A DNA stretch of 64,000 nt from Cyrtodaria siliqua (taxonomy: Eukaryota > Mollusca > Bivalvia > Adapedonta > Hiatellidae), in the NCBI GenBank assembly GCA_037043455.1, contig JAWPHD010003257.1, forward strand, positions 1 to 64,000. The letters are read 5' to 3'. This document shows, in pieces, positions 11,578 to 22,074 of this stretch. A model generated the notes under the pieces. The model did no database searches. It was not told the origin of the DNA and saw only the letters and a list, made by a program, of their open reading frames with translations. Position 1 is the first letter of the stretch. Every line of letters starts with the position of its first letter. The translations under genes and the position numbers were made by a program.

Positions 11578-14500
11578 AACATGTAGAGCATGACAACAAG
11601 TAAGTGTCCCTTATGGGTCATATTCAGCAAGACAACAAATAAGTGTCCCCTATGGAACATGTAGAGCAAGACAACAAATAAGTGTCCCCTATGGGTCATA
11701 TTCAGCAAGACAACAAATAAGTGTTCCTTGTGGATCATGTAGAGCAAGACAACAAATAGGTGTCCCCTATGGATCATATTCAGCAAGACAACAAATGTGT
11801 TCCCTATGGATCATGTAGAGCAAGACAACAAATAAGTGTCCCCTATGGATCATGTAGAGCAAGACAACAAATAAATGTCCCCTATGGGTCATATTCAACA
11901 AGACAACAAATAAGTGTCCCCTATGGATCATGTAGAGCAAGACAACAAATAAGTGTCCCCTATGTGTCATATTCAGCAAGACAACAAATAAGTGTCCCCT
12001 ATGGATCATGTAGAGCAAGACAACAAATAAGTGTCCCCTATGGGTCATATTCAGCAAGACAACAAATAAGTATCCCTTATGGATCATGTAGAGCAAGACA
12101 ACAAATAAGTGTCTGCTATGGGTCATATTCAGCAAGACAACAAATAAGTGTTCCTTATGGATCATGTAGAGCAAGACAACAAATAAGTGTCCCCTATGGA
12201 TCATATTCAGCAAGACAACAAATAAGTGTTCCCTATGGATCATGTAGAGCAAGACAACAAATAAGTGTCCCCTATGGGTCATATTCAGCAAGACAACAAA
12301 TAAGTGTTCCCTATGAATCATGTAGAGCAAGACAACAAATACGTGTCCCCTATGGATCATGTAGAGCAAGACAACAAATACGTGTCCCCTATGGATCATG
12401 TAGAGCAAGACAACACTAACTCTAAGTATCCCCTAAGGGTCATCTTCAGTAAGACAACAAATAAGTTACCCTTATGGGTCATGTTAAGCAAGACAACAAA
12501 TAAGTGTCCCCTATGGATCATGTAGAGCAAGACAACAAATAAGTGTCCCCTATGGGTCATATTCAGCAAGACAACAAATAAGTTTCCCCTATGGATCATG
12601 TAGAGCAAGACAACAAATAAGTGTCCCCTATGTGTCATATTCAGAAAGACAACAAATAAGTGTCCCCTATGGATCATGTAGAGCAAGACAACAAATAAGT
12701 GTCCCCTATGGGTCATATTCAGCAAGACAACAAATAAGTGTTCCTTATGGATCATTTAGAGCAAGACAACAAATAAGTGTCCCCTATGGATCATGTAGGG
12801 CAAGACAACAAATAAGTGTTCCCTATGGATCATGTAGGGCAAGACAACAAATAAGTATCCCCTATGGGTCATATTCAGCAAGACAACAAATAAGTGTTCC
12901 CTATGGATCATGTAGAGCAAGACAACAAATAAGTGTCCCCTATGGATCATGTAGAGCAAGACAACAAATAAGTGTCCCCTATGGATCATGTAGAGCAAGA
13001 CAACAAATAAGTGCCCCTATGGATCATGTAGAGCAAGACAACAAATAAGTGTCCCCTATGGATCATGTAGAGCAAGACAACAAATAAGTGTCCCCTATGG
13101 GTCATATTCAACAAGACAACAAATAAGTGTCCCCTATGGATCATGTAGAGCAAGACAACAAATAAGTGTCCCCTATGTGTCATATTCAGCAAGACAACAA
13201 ATAAGTGTCCCCTATGGATCATGTAGAGCAAGACAACAAATAAGTGTCCCCTATGGGTCATATTCAGCAAGACAACAAATAAGTATCCCTTATGGATCAT
13301 GTAGAGCAAGACAACAAATAAGTGTCTGCTATGGGTCATATTCAGCAAGACAACAAATAAGTGTTCCTTATGGATCATGTAGAGCAAGACAACAAATAAG
13401 TGTCCCCTTTGGATCATATTCAGCAAGACAACAAATAAGTGTTCCCTATGGATCATGTAGAGCAAGACAACAAATAAGTGTCCCCTATGGGTCATATTCA
13501 GCAAGACAACAAATAAGTGTTCCCTATGAATCATGTAGAGCAAGACAACAAATACGTGTCCCCTATGGATCATGTAGAGCAAGACAACAAATACGTGTCC
13601 CCTATGGATCATGTAGAGCAAGACAACACTGACTCTAAGTATCCCCTAAGGGTCATCTTCAGTAAGACAACAAATAAGTTACCCTTATGGGTCATGTTAA
13701 GCAAGACAACAAATAAGTGTCCCCTATGGATCATGTAGAGCAAGACAACAAATAAGTGTCCCCTATGGGTCATATTCAGCAAGACAACAAATAAGTTTCC
13801 CCTATGGATCATGTAGAGCAAGACAACAAATAAGTGTCCCCTATGTGTCATATTCAGAAAGACAACAAATAAGTGTCCCCTATGGATCATGTAGAGCAAG
13901 ACAACAAATAAGTGTCCCCTATGGGTCATATTCAGCAAGACAACAAATAAGTGTTCCTTATGGATCATTTAGAGCAAGACAACAAATAAGTGTCCCCTAT
14001 TGATCATGTAGGGCAAGACAACAAATAAGTGTTCCCTATGGATCATGTAGGGCAAGACAACAAATAAGTATCCCCTATGGGTCATATTCAGCAAGACAAC
14101 AAATAAGTGTTCCCTATGGATCATGTAGAGCAAGACAACAAATAAGTGTCCCCTATGGATCATGTAGAGCAAGACAACAAATAAGTGTCCCCTATGGATC
14201 ATGTAGAGCAAGACAACAAATAAGTGTCCCCTATGGGTCATATTCAGCAAGACAACAAATAAGTGTCCCTATGGATCATGTAGAGCAAGACAACAAATAA
14301 GTGTCACCTATGGGTCATATTCAGCAAGACAACAAATACGTGTCCCCTATGGATCATGTAGAGCAAGACAACACTAACTCTAAGTATCCCCTAAGGGTCA
14401 TCTTCAGTAAGACAACAAATAAGTTACCCTTATGGGTCATGTTAAGCAAGACAACAAATAAGTGTCCCCTATGGATCATGTAGAGCAAGACAACAAATAA

Positions 14501-16985
14501 GTGTCCCCTATGGGTCATATTCAGCAAACCAACAAATAAGTTTCCCCTATGGATCATGTAGAGCAAGACAACAAATAAGTGTCCCCTATGTGTCATATTC
14601 AGAAAGACAACAAATAAGTGTCCCCTATGGATCATGTAGAGCAAGACAACAAATAAGTGTCCCCTATGGGTCATATTCAGCAAGACAACAAATAAGTGTT
14701 CCTTATGGATCATTTAGAGCAAGACAACAAATAAGTGTCCCCTATGGATCATGTAGGGCAAGACAACAAATAAGTGTTCCCTATGGATCATGTAGGGCAA
14801 GACAACAAATAAGTATCCCCTATGGGTCATATTCAGCAAGACAACAAATAAGTGTTCCCTATGGATCATGTAGAGCAAGACAACAAATAAGCGTCCCCTA
14901 TGGATCATGTAGAGCAAGACAACAAATAAGTGTCCCCTATGGATCATGTAGAGCAAGACAACAAATAAGTGCCCCTATGGATCATGTAGAGCAAGACAAC
15001 AAATAAGTGTCCCCTATGGATCATGTAGAGCAAGACAACAAATAAGTGTCCCCTATGGGTCATATTCAACAAGACAACAAATAAGTGTCCCCTATGGATC
15101 ATGTAGAGCAAGACAACAAATAAGTGTCCCCTATGGGTCATATTCAACAAGACAACAAATAAGTGTCCCCTATGGATCATGTAGAGCAAGACAACAAATA
15201 AGTGTCCCCTATGTGTCATATTCAGCAAGACAACAAATAAGTGTCCCCTATGGATCATGTAGAGCAAGACAACAAATAGGTGTCCCCTATGGGTCATATT
15301 CAGCAAGACAACAAATAAGTATCCCTTATGGATCATGTAGAGCAAGACAACAAATAAGTGTCTGCTATGGGTCATATTCAGCAAGACAACAAATAAGTGT
15401 TCCTTATGGATCATGTAGAGCAAGACAACAAATAAGTGTCCCCTTTGGATCATATTCAGCAAGACAACAAATAAGTGTTCCCTATGGATCATGTAGAGCA
15501 AGACAACAAATAAGTGTCCCCTATGGGTCATATTCAGCAAGACAACAAATAAGTGTTCCCTATGAATCATGTAGAGCAAGACAACAAATACGTTTCCCCT
15601 ATGGATCATGTAGAGCAAGACAACAAATACGTGTCCCCTATGGATCATGTAGAGCAAGACAACACTAACTCTAAGTATCCCCTAAGGGTCATCTTCAGTA
15701 AGACAACAAATAAGTTACCCTTATGGGTCATGTTAAGCAAGACAACAAATAAGTGTCCCCTATGGATCATGTAGAGCAAGACAACAAATAAGTGTCCCCT
15801 ATGGGTCATATTCAGCAAGACAACAAATAAGTTTCCCCTATGGATCATGTAGAGCAAGACAACAAATAAGTGTCCCCTATGTGTCATATTCAGAAAGACA
15901 ACAAATAAGTGTCCCCTATGGATCATGTAGAGCAAGACAACAAATAAGTGTCCCCTATGGGTCATATTCAGCAAGACAACAAATAAGTGTTCCTTATGGA
16001 TCATTTAGAGCAAGACAACAAATAAGTGTCCCCTATTGATCATGTAGGGCAAGACAACAAATAAGTGTTCCCTATGGATCATGTAGGGCAAGACAACAAA
16101 TAAGTATCCCCTATGGGTCATATTCAGCAAGACAACAAATAAGTGTTCCCTATGGATCATGTAGAGCAAGACAACAAATAAGTGTCCCCTATGGATCATG
16201 TACAGCAAGACAACAAATAAGTGTCCCCTATGGATCATGTAGAGCAAGACAACAAATAAGTGTCCCCTATGGGTCATATTCAGCAAGACAACAAATAAGT
16301 GTCCCTATGGATCATGTAGAGCAAGACAACAAATAAGTGTCACCTATGGATCATATTCAGCAAGACAACAAATAAGTGTTCCCTATGGATCATGTAGAGC
16401 AAGACAACAAATAAGTGTCCCCTATGGATCATGTAGAGCAAGACAACACTAACTCTAAGTATCCCCTAAGGGTCATCTTTAGTAAGACAACAAATAAGTT
16501 ACCCTTATGGGTCATGTTAAGCAAGACAACAAATAAGTGTCCCCTATGGGTCATATCAAGCAAGACAACAAATAAGTGTCCCCTATGGAACATGTTAAGC
16601 AAGACAACAACTAAGTGTCCCCTATGGGTCATATCAAGCAAGACAACAAATAAGTGTCCCCTATGGAACATGTTAAGCAAGCAAGACAACAACTAAGTGT
16701 CCCCTATGGGCCATATCAAGCAAGACAACAAATAAATGTCCACTATGGGCCATATTAAGCAAAACAACAAATATTGAGTGTCCTCTATGCATCACCACTC
16801 ATTTCATGTGAGCAAGTCACCAAAGTAAATGTCCCATATGCATAGTGTGAGGCTGGACAACAAATTAGAGACCCTATAGATGACCTAAGTCACATTTCGC
16901 AAAACAAAAACTAAATGAGCCAAGTAAGTTACCCTATGAGTCACATCAATCAATTATTCCGAGTCATCATAACACTGTGACCCAA
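11578..16985. repeat. 39-bp satellite-like array with higher-order repeats
   Basis: Roughly 130 copies of a 39-bp unit containing GTGTCCCCTATGGATCATGT and AGCAAGACAACAAAT. Two monomer types (GATCATGTAGAGC and GGTCATATTCAGC) tend to alternate, giving a 78-bp dimer. A diverged marker segment containing CTCTAAGTATCCCCTAAGGG recurs at 12420, 13633, 14378, 15669 and 16453, showing that blocks of about 0.75-1.3 kb were duplicated. Monomers decay after about 16790. Because 39 is a multiple of three, both strands stay open for up to 237 codons. These frames have no start context, no recognisable domain and identical periodic composition, so I treat them as non-coding. Confidence 0.96.
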
Positions 16986-17204
16986 GACGAGACAAAGCAA
17001 CTCCAAAGCATCAAATGCCACAAGGTAACAAAGTAACGCCTATTATGTTTCATGGCCCAAAACAACAGACACAGTAATCCATAAGTATCAGCCATTCAGG
17101 TCATCAAACTCACTTTGCGGGCAAAAAAAACGATAAACATTTAAGTATGCAATTTCTAACACAATTTCTAACACATGACTATTCACCAGGAGCATAAAAC
17201 TTAC
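16986..17204. other. Non-coding flank of the array
   Basis: No recognisable feature beyond faint, decayed 39-bp-like motifs at its left edge. Confidence 0.4.
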
Positions 17205-17258
17205 TTCGACTGGAACTTTCTTGGTATGTTTTGTTGGCGTATGCATATTAACGTTCAT
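17205..17258 (-). CDS. Candidate 5' coding exon (weak)
   Basis: On the minus strand an ATG at 17258 opens 18 codons, beginning MNVN, that end exactly at a perfect GTAAGT donor (17199-17204). It lies 8.6 kb upstream of the KATNAL2 exon on the same strand, and known KATNAL2 proteins begin with a similar short M-x-(V/L) start. Beyond the first residues the match fails, and the phase (0) does not join directly to the 8470-8636 exon, so an unseen LisH exon would be required. This may be an unrelated gene's first exon or chance. Confidence 0.2.
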
Positions 17259-19196
17259 CTTTGAGTTTGGAAACTGCCGCTCACCGTTTAAGGGGGGTCA
17301 CTACTAGTAATTGAGGCTTATATACACCTAAAAAGTAGGTTACATGCATGCAAGGTTAGACAACTGGAATTCTGTTAGATTATGGATGACTGTCGGAAAT
17401 ATTTTTTTAATTTTAGTATTTGCAATATTGTCATTCTTAATTTATACTTATAAACAATATTATCCCTAAAGCATTTGGGGGAAAAAATCTTTACCTTGGT
17501 TTGAATAAAAGAACGGAGTCGTTCCATTGCATTCTGGTCAATTTCTTTAAGAATCGAAAGTTACGACAAAGCTGTCTGTTTTTATTAAAAGTTTAAATGC
17601 AAATATCCTTTTCCATATTCATTTTTTTCAAATGTTGCATCAAAGTGTTTGTTTTTTCCGCAATTAATTCCTTTTTTCTATCACTCAGTAAATCATCACA
17701 AATTAATAAATCCCATTCTCATAAATGTGTTATGTTTTTATCACTTTTCACATTAGCTATTAAATGTTATAAGTCAAATGAAAATGTTAGCTTAAAACAC
17801 ATTAAGGCAAGCAATAAAACTTTGACAAACAAATACTTTCTTTGCAAAAGTAGTGTATAACAGTTCCGTGGGTTATGGGTATAGCACCTTTAGTTTTAAG
17901 TTTTCACAATTTTTCTGCCGATATTTACACAATTGAATTATTGTTGACGAGAAATGAGAAGTTTGATACATTTATAAATGGAGATGTTTAAACATAAAGA
18001 AATATTTCAGATTTCCAATACAATTGATAAACTAAACTAAGTAGGTGATTTAAGGCACGGCGACCCTTTCTAATATAGATCATGTAGATTATTGATAAAC
18101 GTGACACTTTTAACAATAGAATAAGAAATACTTGAAACATCAATCATGTTATTGAAGTACAATGCTCAACATCTGAATAGGTTTTTATAAACATTCAATT
18201 AATTTGATAAATTAAACTTACTTCTGTATGAAACTTTATATCCCTTAAACTTTTAATTTATAAGACCCTTTAAAGTATTACATCCTTAGTTGTGATAATT
18301 CTCTTACTGAAAACTTATTCAGATATCAAAGACAGTAACACAGATGTATAATTCATGCATGTGTACATATTAATCGAAGGAAGCGTCAAACTTTACGTGT
18401 ATATTTTGATAGATTAGTTATTCCCTGTATGTCTTTACAATAACATTCTCTACTGTGTAAATTTAATCTCAAGAAACTTAATATGCTTGTACAGAAACTT
18501 TGTAAATTTACTTTGGACAATTCTAATTCAATTAATCACTGGTAACCCACTGTGGGTGTTATATACAGCTAGCTATAGACTTTTTATTTGCACATTATAT
18601 CGCCTTAGAGCGTCTAATACCTTTCTTAAACCTTAATTTACCTTTAAGGTTCATGATAATCGTACACGGAAATAACACCACACGCCCAAAACCTTGTGTC
18701 TATAAAGTATGAACAATTTATAAACAACTCAGACAGATCACTAGCTTTTATCTAAATGTATTTAAATCGAAATAGCTTAGCTACAAAGCATTCAACATTC
18801 ACAGATTTAAATAAAATAATTTGAATTACTTTCTGAGCCCACCATTAGCAATTCTGCTTCGAATGAAATTTGTATATTAAACACAGCCAGTGGTAAGTTA
18901 AGTATGCTTGCATGAGGGATATGACAATTAGTCATTTCTTTAACTCCAAGTAAAAAAGTATGTTACAATTTGTGTCCTCCAATTGATGTACAGGATCGAT
19001 TAAGGTCATAATTCTCTTCTTGTTTATCATTCAATTTGTGATCTTTTTTGTCAATGTTTTTTTCAGAACTGACAAAAAACTCAATAATAAAGCTTGTTTG
19101 AAAATATATCAACATTCCATTAAATGTTTTCCATTTATTTATACAAGCCAGCTTTATTATCAGGGTTTTGAAGTGGGTAAGTTTCCACTTTTAAAG
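17259..19196. other. Non-coding AT-rich stretch
   Basis: No gene, RNA or mobile element supported. The short open frame at 17597-17860 (+) is low-complexity and has no family signature. Confidence 0.45.
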
Positions 19197-19362
19197 TAGT
19201 CTGGGTAGCGGCTGCGCAGTCGGTTAACTCACTCACTTCTCACCAATGCAACCCATCTCGGCGTTTCGAGAGGGTTCTGTGGTTGCTGACATTTGGGTTT
19301 TCCCCAAGTTCCCCCCTTCATCAAGACTGCACTAACTCCGTCGTCCTCAACATTGAGAGTGG
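19197..19362 (+). mobile_element. tRNA-like SINE fragment
   Basis: The sequence GGCTGCGCAGTCGGTTAACT resembles a tRNA-type A-box region, followed by a degraded B-box-like GAGAGGGTTCTG. A body containing GCTGACATTTGGGTTTTCC and CGTCGTCCTCAACATTGAGA follows. I recall similar bodies as common in bivalve genomes. No flanking duplication was identified. Confidence 0.5.
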
Positions 19363-20758
19363 TTTTTATAAGCTGTTAAGATTTTTCATTAACAATGTAA
19401 AATGAATGAAGTAAATACTTTTTTCCTATTTTTCTTTATAAAGTTGACTTTTTTGGTATAAAAATGATTATCTGTTTTTATTGGATCACCATTTCATGCT
19501 GATATTCATAACTTTTTTGATGTGAGAAAAACAGTGATATTTATAAAGAAATCAAAAGGTATTATAATAACAATCTCCATATATACTTTAGCTGACAATA
19601 TCAAAAGATGTTTTCTTTCTTTCCTTTTTCTTAATTAATCAAAACTAACTTTTGCAAAGAAAATTTAATTAATTTCACAACAAAACATAGAACAAAGAAT
19701 CCAGTATCAAAACATCGGGTAATAAAGCCTCCAACTAAACTCGTGACCACCCCCGGTGAGTGTAACAATCGAGGAACCTCACAAGAAATGACAGCTAAGT
19801 GAAATTGCCTCTATGTCCAGGGTACTCGTCAATTTCGGTTCGTCAATTTCAGGTTCCTTTCCTTATTACATATTATTGTAATGTGCTTGTCGAGCGGTCA
19901 AAGCAGCACTATTCATTATTTATATACTCGGTACATTTGAAAACGCAACATTTGGTATTTATGTTTTAACTTAAAGAACTTATGAGCAAATCTTATGCAA
20001 CTAATTATCGTTTATCGCCATATGTTAACCTTTGGGACAAAGAGACTTTTGTACTAACATAATGCTGAGAAGTGACACTTTGTCGTGAATAAACTTCTGC
20101 TTTTAAATGTTGATAGACAGGTACAATATTTTGAGGGGTCTTTTTTTGTCTGACTGAGACAGTTACCTCTCATATACTTGAGGGTGATATGAGGAATGCA
20201 TGATAGTAAGGGGTGTTGTGGGAGGGGTAGGGGCAGTGAACAAGTGGCTGGCGATTGAATTGGTTTGAAAACAGAAGGTGTAGGTGAAGTAGGGAGGGAG
20301 TGGGTGGGGATTAGGACACTGAATGGAGGGTCAGAAAGGAGGGAATAGCAGGTGTCAGAACAAAACAAAGGATGTTCCATCCATCCCGATATGAAAATGT
20401 GCAGACCATTCAATAGTATACTGGTTACAAAGGCTGCCACGTAGCTATCTTCTCGTGAGAAACCTTTATTAAACAAAATAAGGCAACATCAGTTTGCAAG
20501 AACAATACCAATGCTGGAATCTTTCTGATGATCTAGACTTCACGATCTAGACTTATAAGCTGCCTTTCAAAACAAATTTTCTCCAGTTATTTCTAAAAAA
20601 GATATATTATTTCAACTGAAATATAACACATCATATAATATTATAACCACACATCTTAAAATGAGTCATGCATACTTAATTACATGGTAAAAGCATTTTG
20701 CAACTTTGATGATTCTACACAGAGATGTAACACAGACCTATTTATGAAGCTATGCGCA
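19363..20758. other. Non-coding stretch with dispersed repeat at 19920-20052
   Basis: The part at 19920-20052 is the inverted partner of 4735-4990. The 140-codon minus-strand frame at 20054-20476 is proline- and serine-rich because of a pyrimidine-rich tract (20215-20340). It shows no domain and no splice context, so I do not call it. Confidence 0.5.
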
Positions 20759-20772
20759 GACCCATTTATAAA

Positions 20773-21039
20773 TTAATTGAATTGGAGTTTATAGTCGCCC
20801 CAGCAGCTAAGGTCAATGTCGACTTTCCAGCTTCCATTGGTAGAGTAGGACCCCAGGTGCCCCTCCGGGCAATTTTCGTGCACAGGCTGGCTCCTGGGTA
20901 GAACAACCGATGTTCCGCAAGCCAGCTGAATAGGTTCCTCACATAAAGTTTCCTTGGCCCCAGAGGGATCAAACACACAGCGGTGAGGGGCAAGTGATTT
21001 CAAGTCAGAGACTCTAACCACTCGGTCACGGATGCCCTC
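20773..21039 (-). mobile_element. Full-length tRNA-derived SINE with target duplication
   Basis: On the minus strand the head reads GTGACCGAGTGGTTAGAGTC (tRNA-Ser/Leu-like A box) and then TGTTTGATCCC (B box). A central region with GTGAGGAACC, CAGCTGGCTTGCGGAACATC, GGTTGTTCTACCCAGG and GGGGCACCTGGGG follows, and the 3' part ends in GGGGCGACTATAAACTCCAA. I recall this central region as widespread in molluscan SINEs. Both sides carry the same 14 bases, GACCCATTTATAAA (20759-20772 and 21040-21053), a target-site duplication that fixes the element ends. Confidence 0.88.
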
Positions 21040-21053
21040 GACCCATTTATAAA

Positions 21054-21744
21054 GCTAATTAGTGTAAAATTCTTTGATTTCACTTAGAATGTTCATGTTC
21101 ATTGGTTTTGACTTCTTATAATTATGTTTCTTTCCCAGATGAAATCTTCAGTTCTAGCAAAGTCAAACTTAGAGAAAAACCTTAATATGTGGAATTATTG
21201 CCAACATTGCAAATTAACATTATCCCCATGTTGCTACTCACTGAAATAGTCGATGACAGCCATATCACATGCCCAAGAACTTTTTTGTGTAAAAGGAGTA
21301 AATTTAATGTGAATGTTTTATATTTGAAAAACTTGTCCTGTAATCCCCATATTCATTTACCATGAATGCCCTGAAAATAATTATGTGCTACTACTAGACG
21401 TCTTACTGATATTTATTTCCTACCAAGTTTCATGAAAATCGGATAACAAAGAAGTAGAGCGAAAATGCTTTTCACTTTGAAAAAAAATCTGTAATTCTGT
21501 CAAAAAACATTTACTGACCATTACGATGCCTAATTTTAATGCTTGCCCAATAATTCGAGATTGTCAATTAAAAGAACAATGATTTAGATTTCATTAAAAT
21601 GAGATTCTAAACCACCTTACTTTGAGTTTCACTAAAAATGAAGCAGCAACGCCATCAACAATCAATGTATAATATCTGAAAGATGCTGATTATGATATAA
21701 TCCCAAATAAGCAACTTCATGTTTATTATACCCTGCATACAAGA
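21054..21744. other. Non-coding stretch
   Basis: No feature supported. Confidence 0.4.
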
Positions 21745-21822
21745 ACAGGAGCTGGTGTCCAGAACAGGAGCTGGTGTCTAGAACAGGAGCTGGTGTCCAG
21801 AACAGGAGCTGGTGTCTAGTAA
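21745..21822. repeat. 19-bp tandem repeat, four copies
   Basis: Four consecutive copies of AACAGGAGCTGGTGTCCAG, two of them with TCT in place of TCC. Confidence 0.9.
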
Positions 21823-22074
21823 AAACATGCTTGCCAAAAAAGCTCAGACTGGTTGCATGTTCACTTGAATAGCACAGATCGATATAGACGTCACAAAGTA
21901 AGACTGTAAATTTCACGAAAATATCGTGCCATTGAACAATAAAAGCACAATCAAATTCAATAGATCCCCGATCTGTTTTCGGACAAAATCATACATATTT
22001 GTATGAATGAAATCTATTTTTAGCAATTTTAAGCAATCTTGATCGGAGTCTGCTATTGAAAGAAAGTAAAACAA

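Noticed and set aside
11760..15668. Long open frames on both strands in the 39-bp array (up to 237 codons)
   Set aside because: They are produced by a repeat period divisible by three without stops. Composition is perfectly periodic and there is no domain, start context or splice site.
20054..20476. 140-codon minus-strand frame
   Set aside because: Proline/serine/leucine-rich because of a pyrimidine-rich tract; no recognisable domain and no splice or promoter support.
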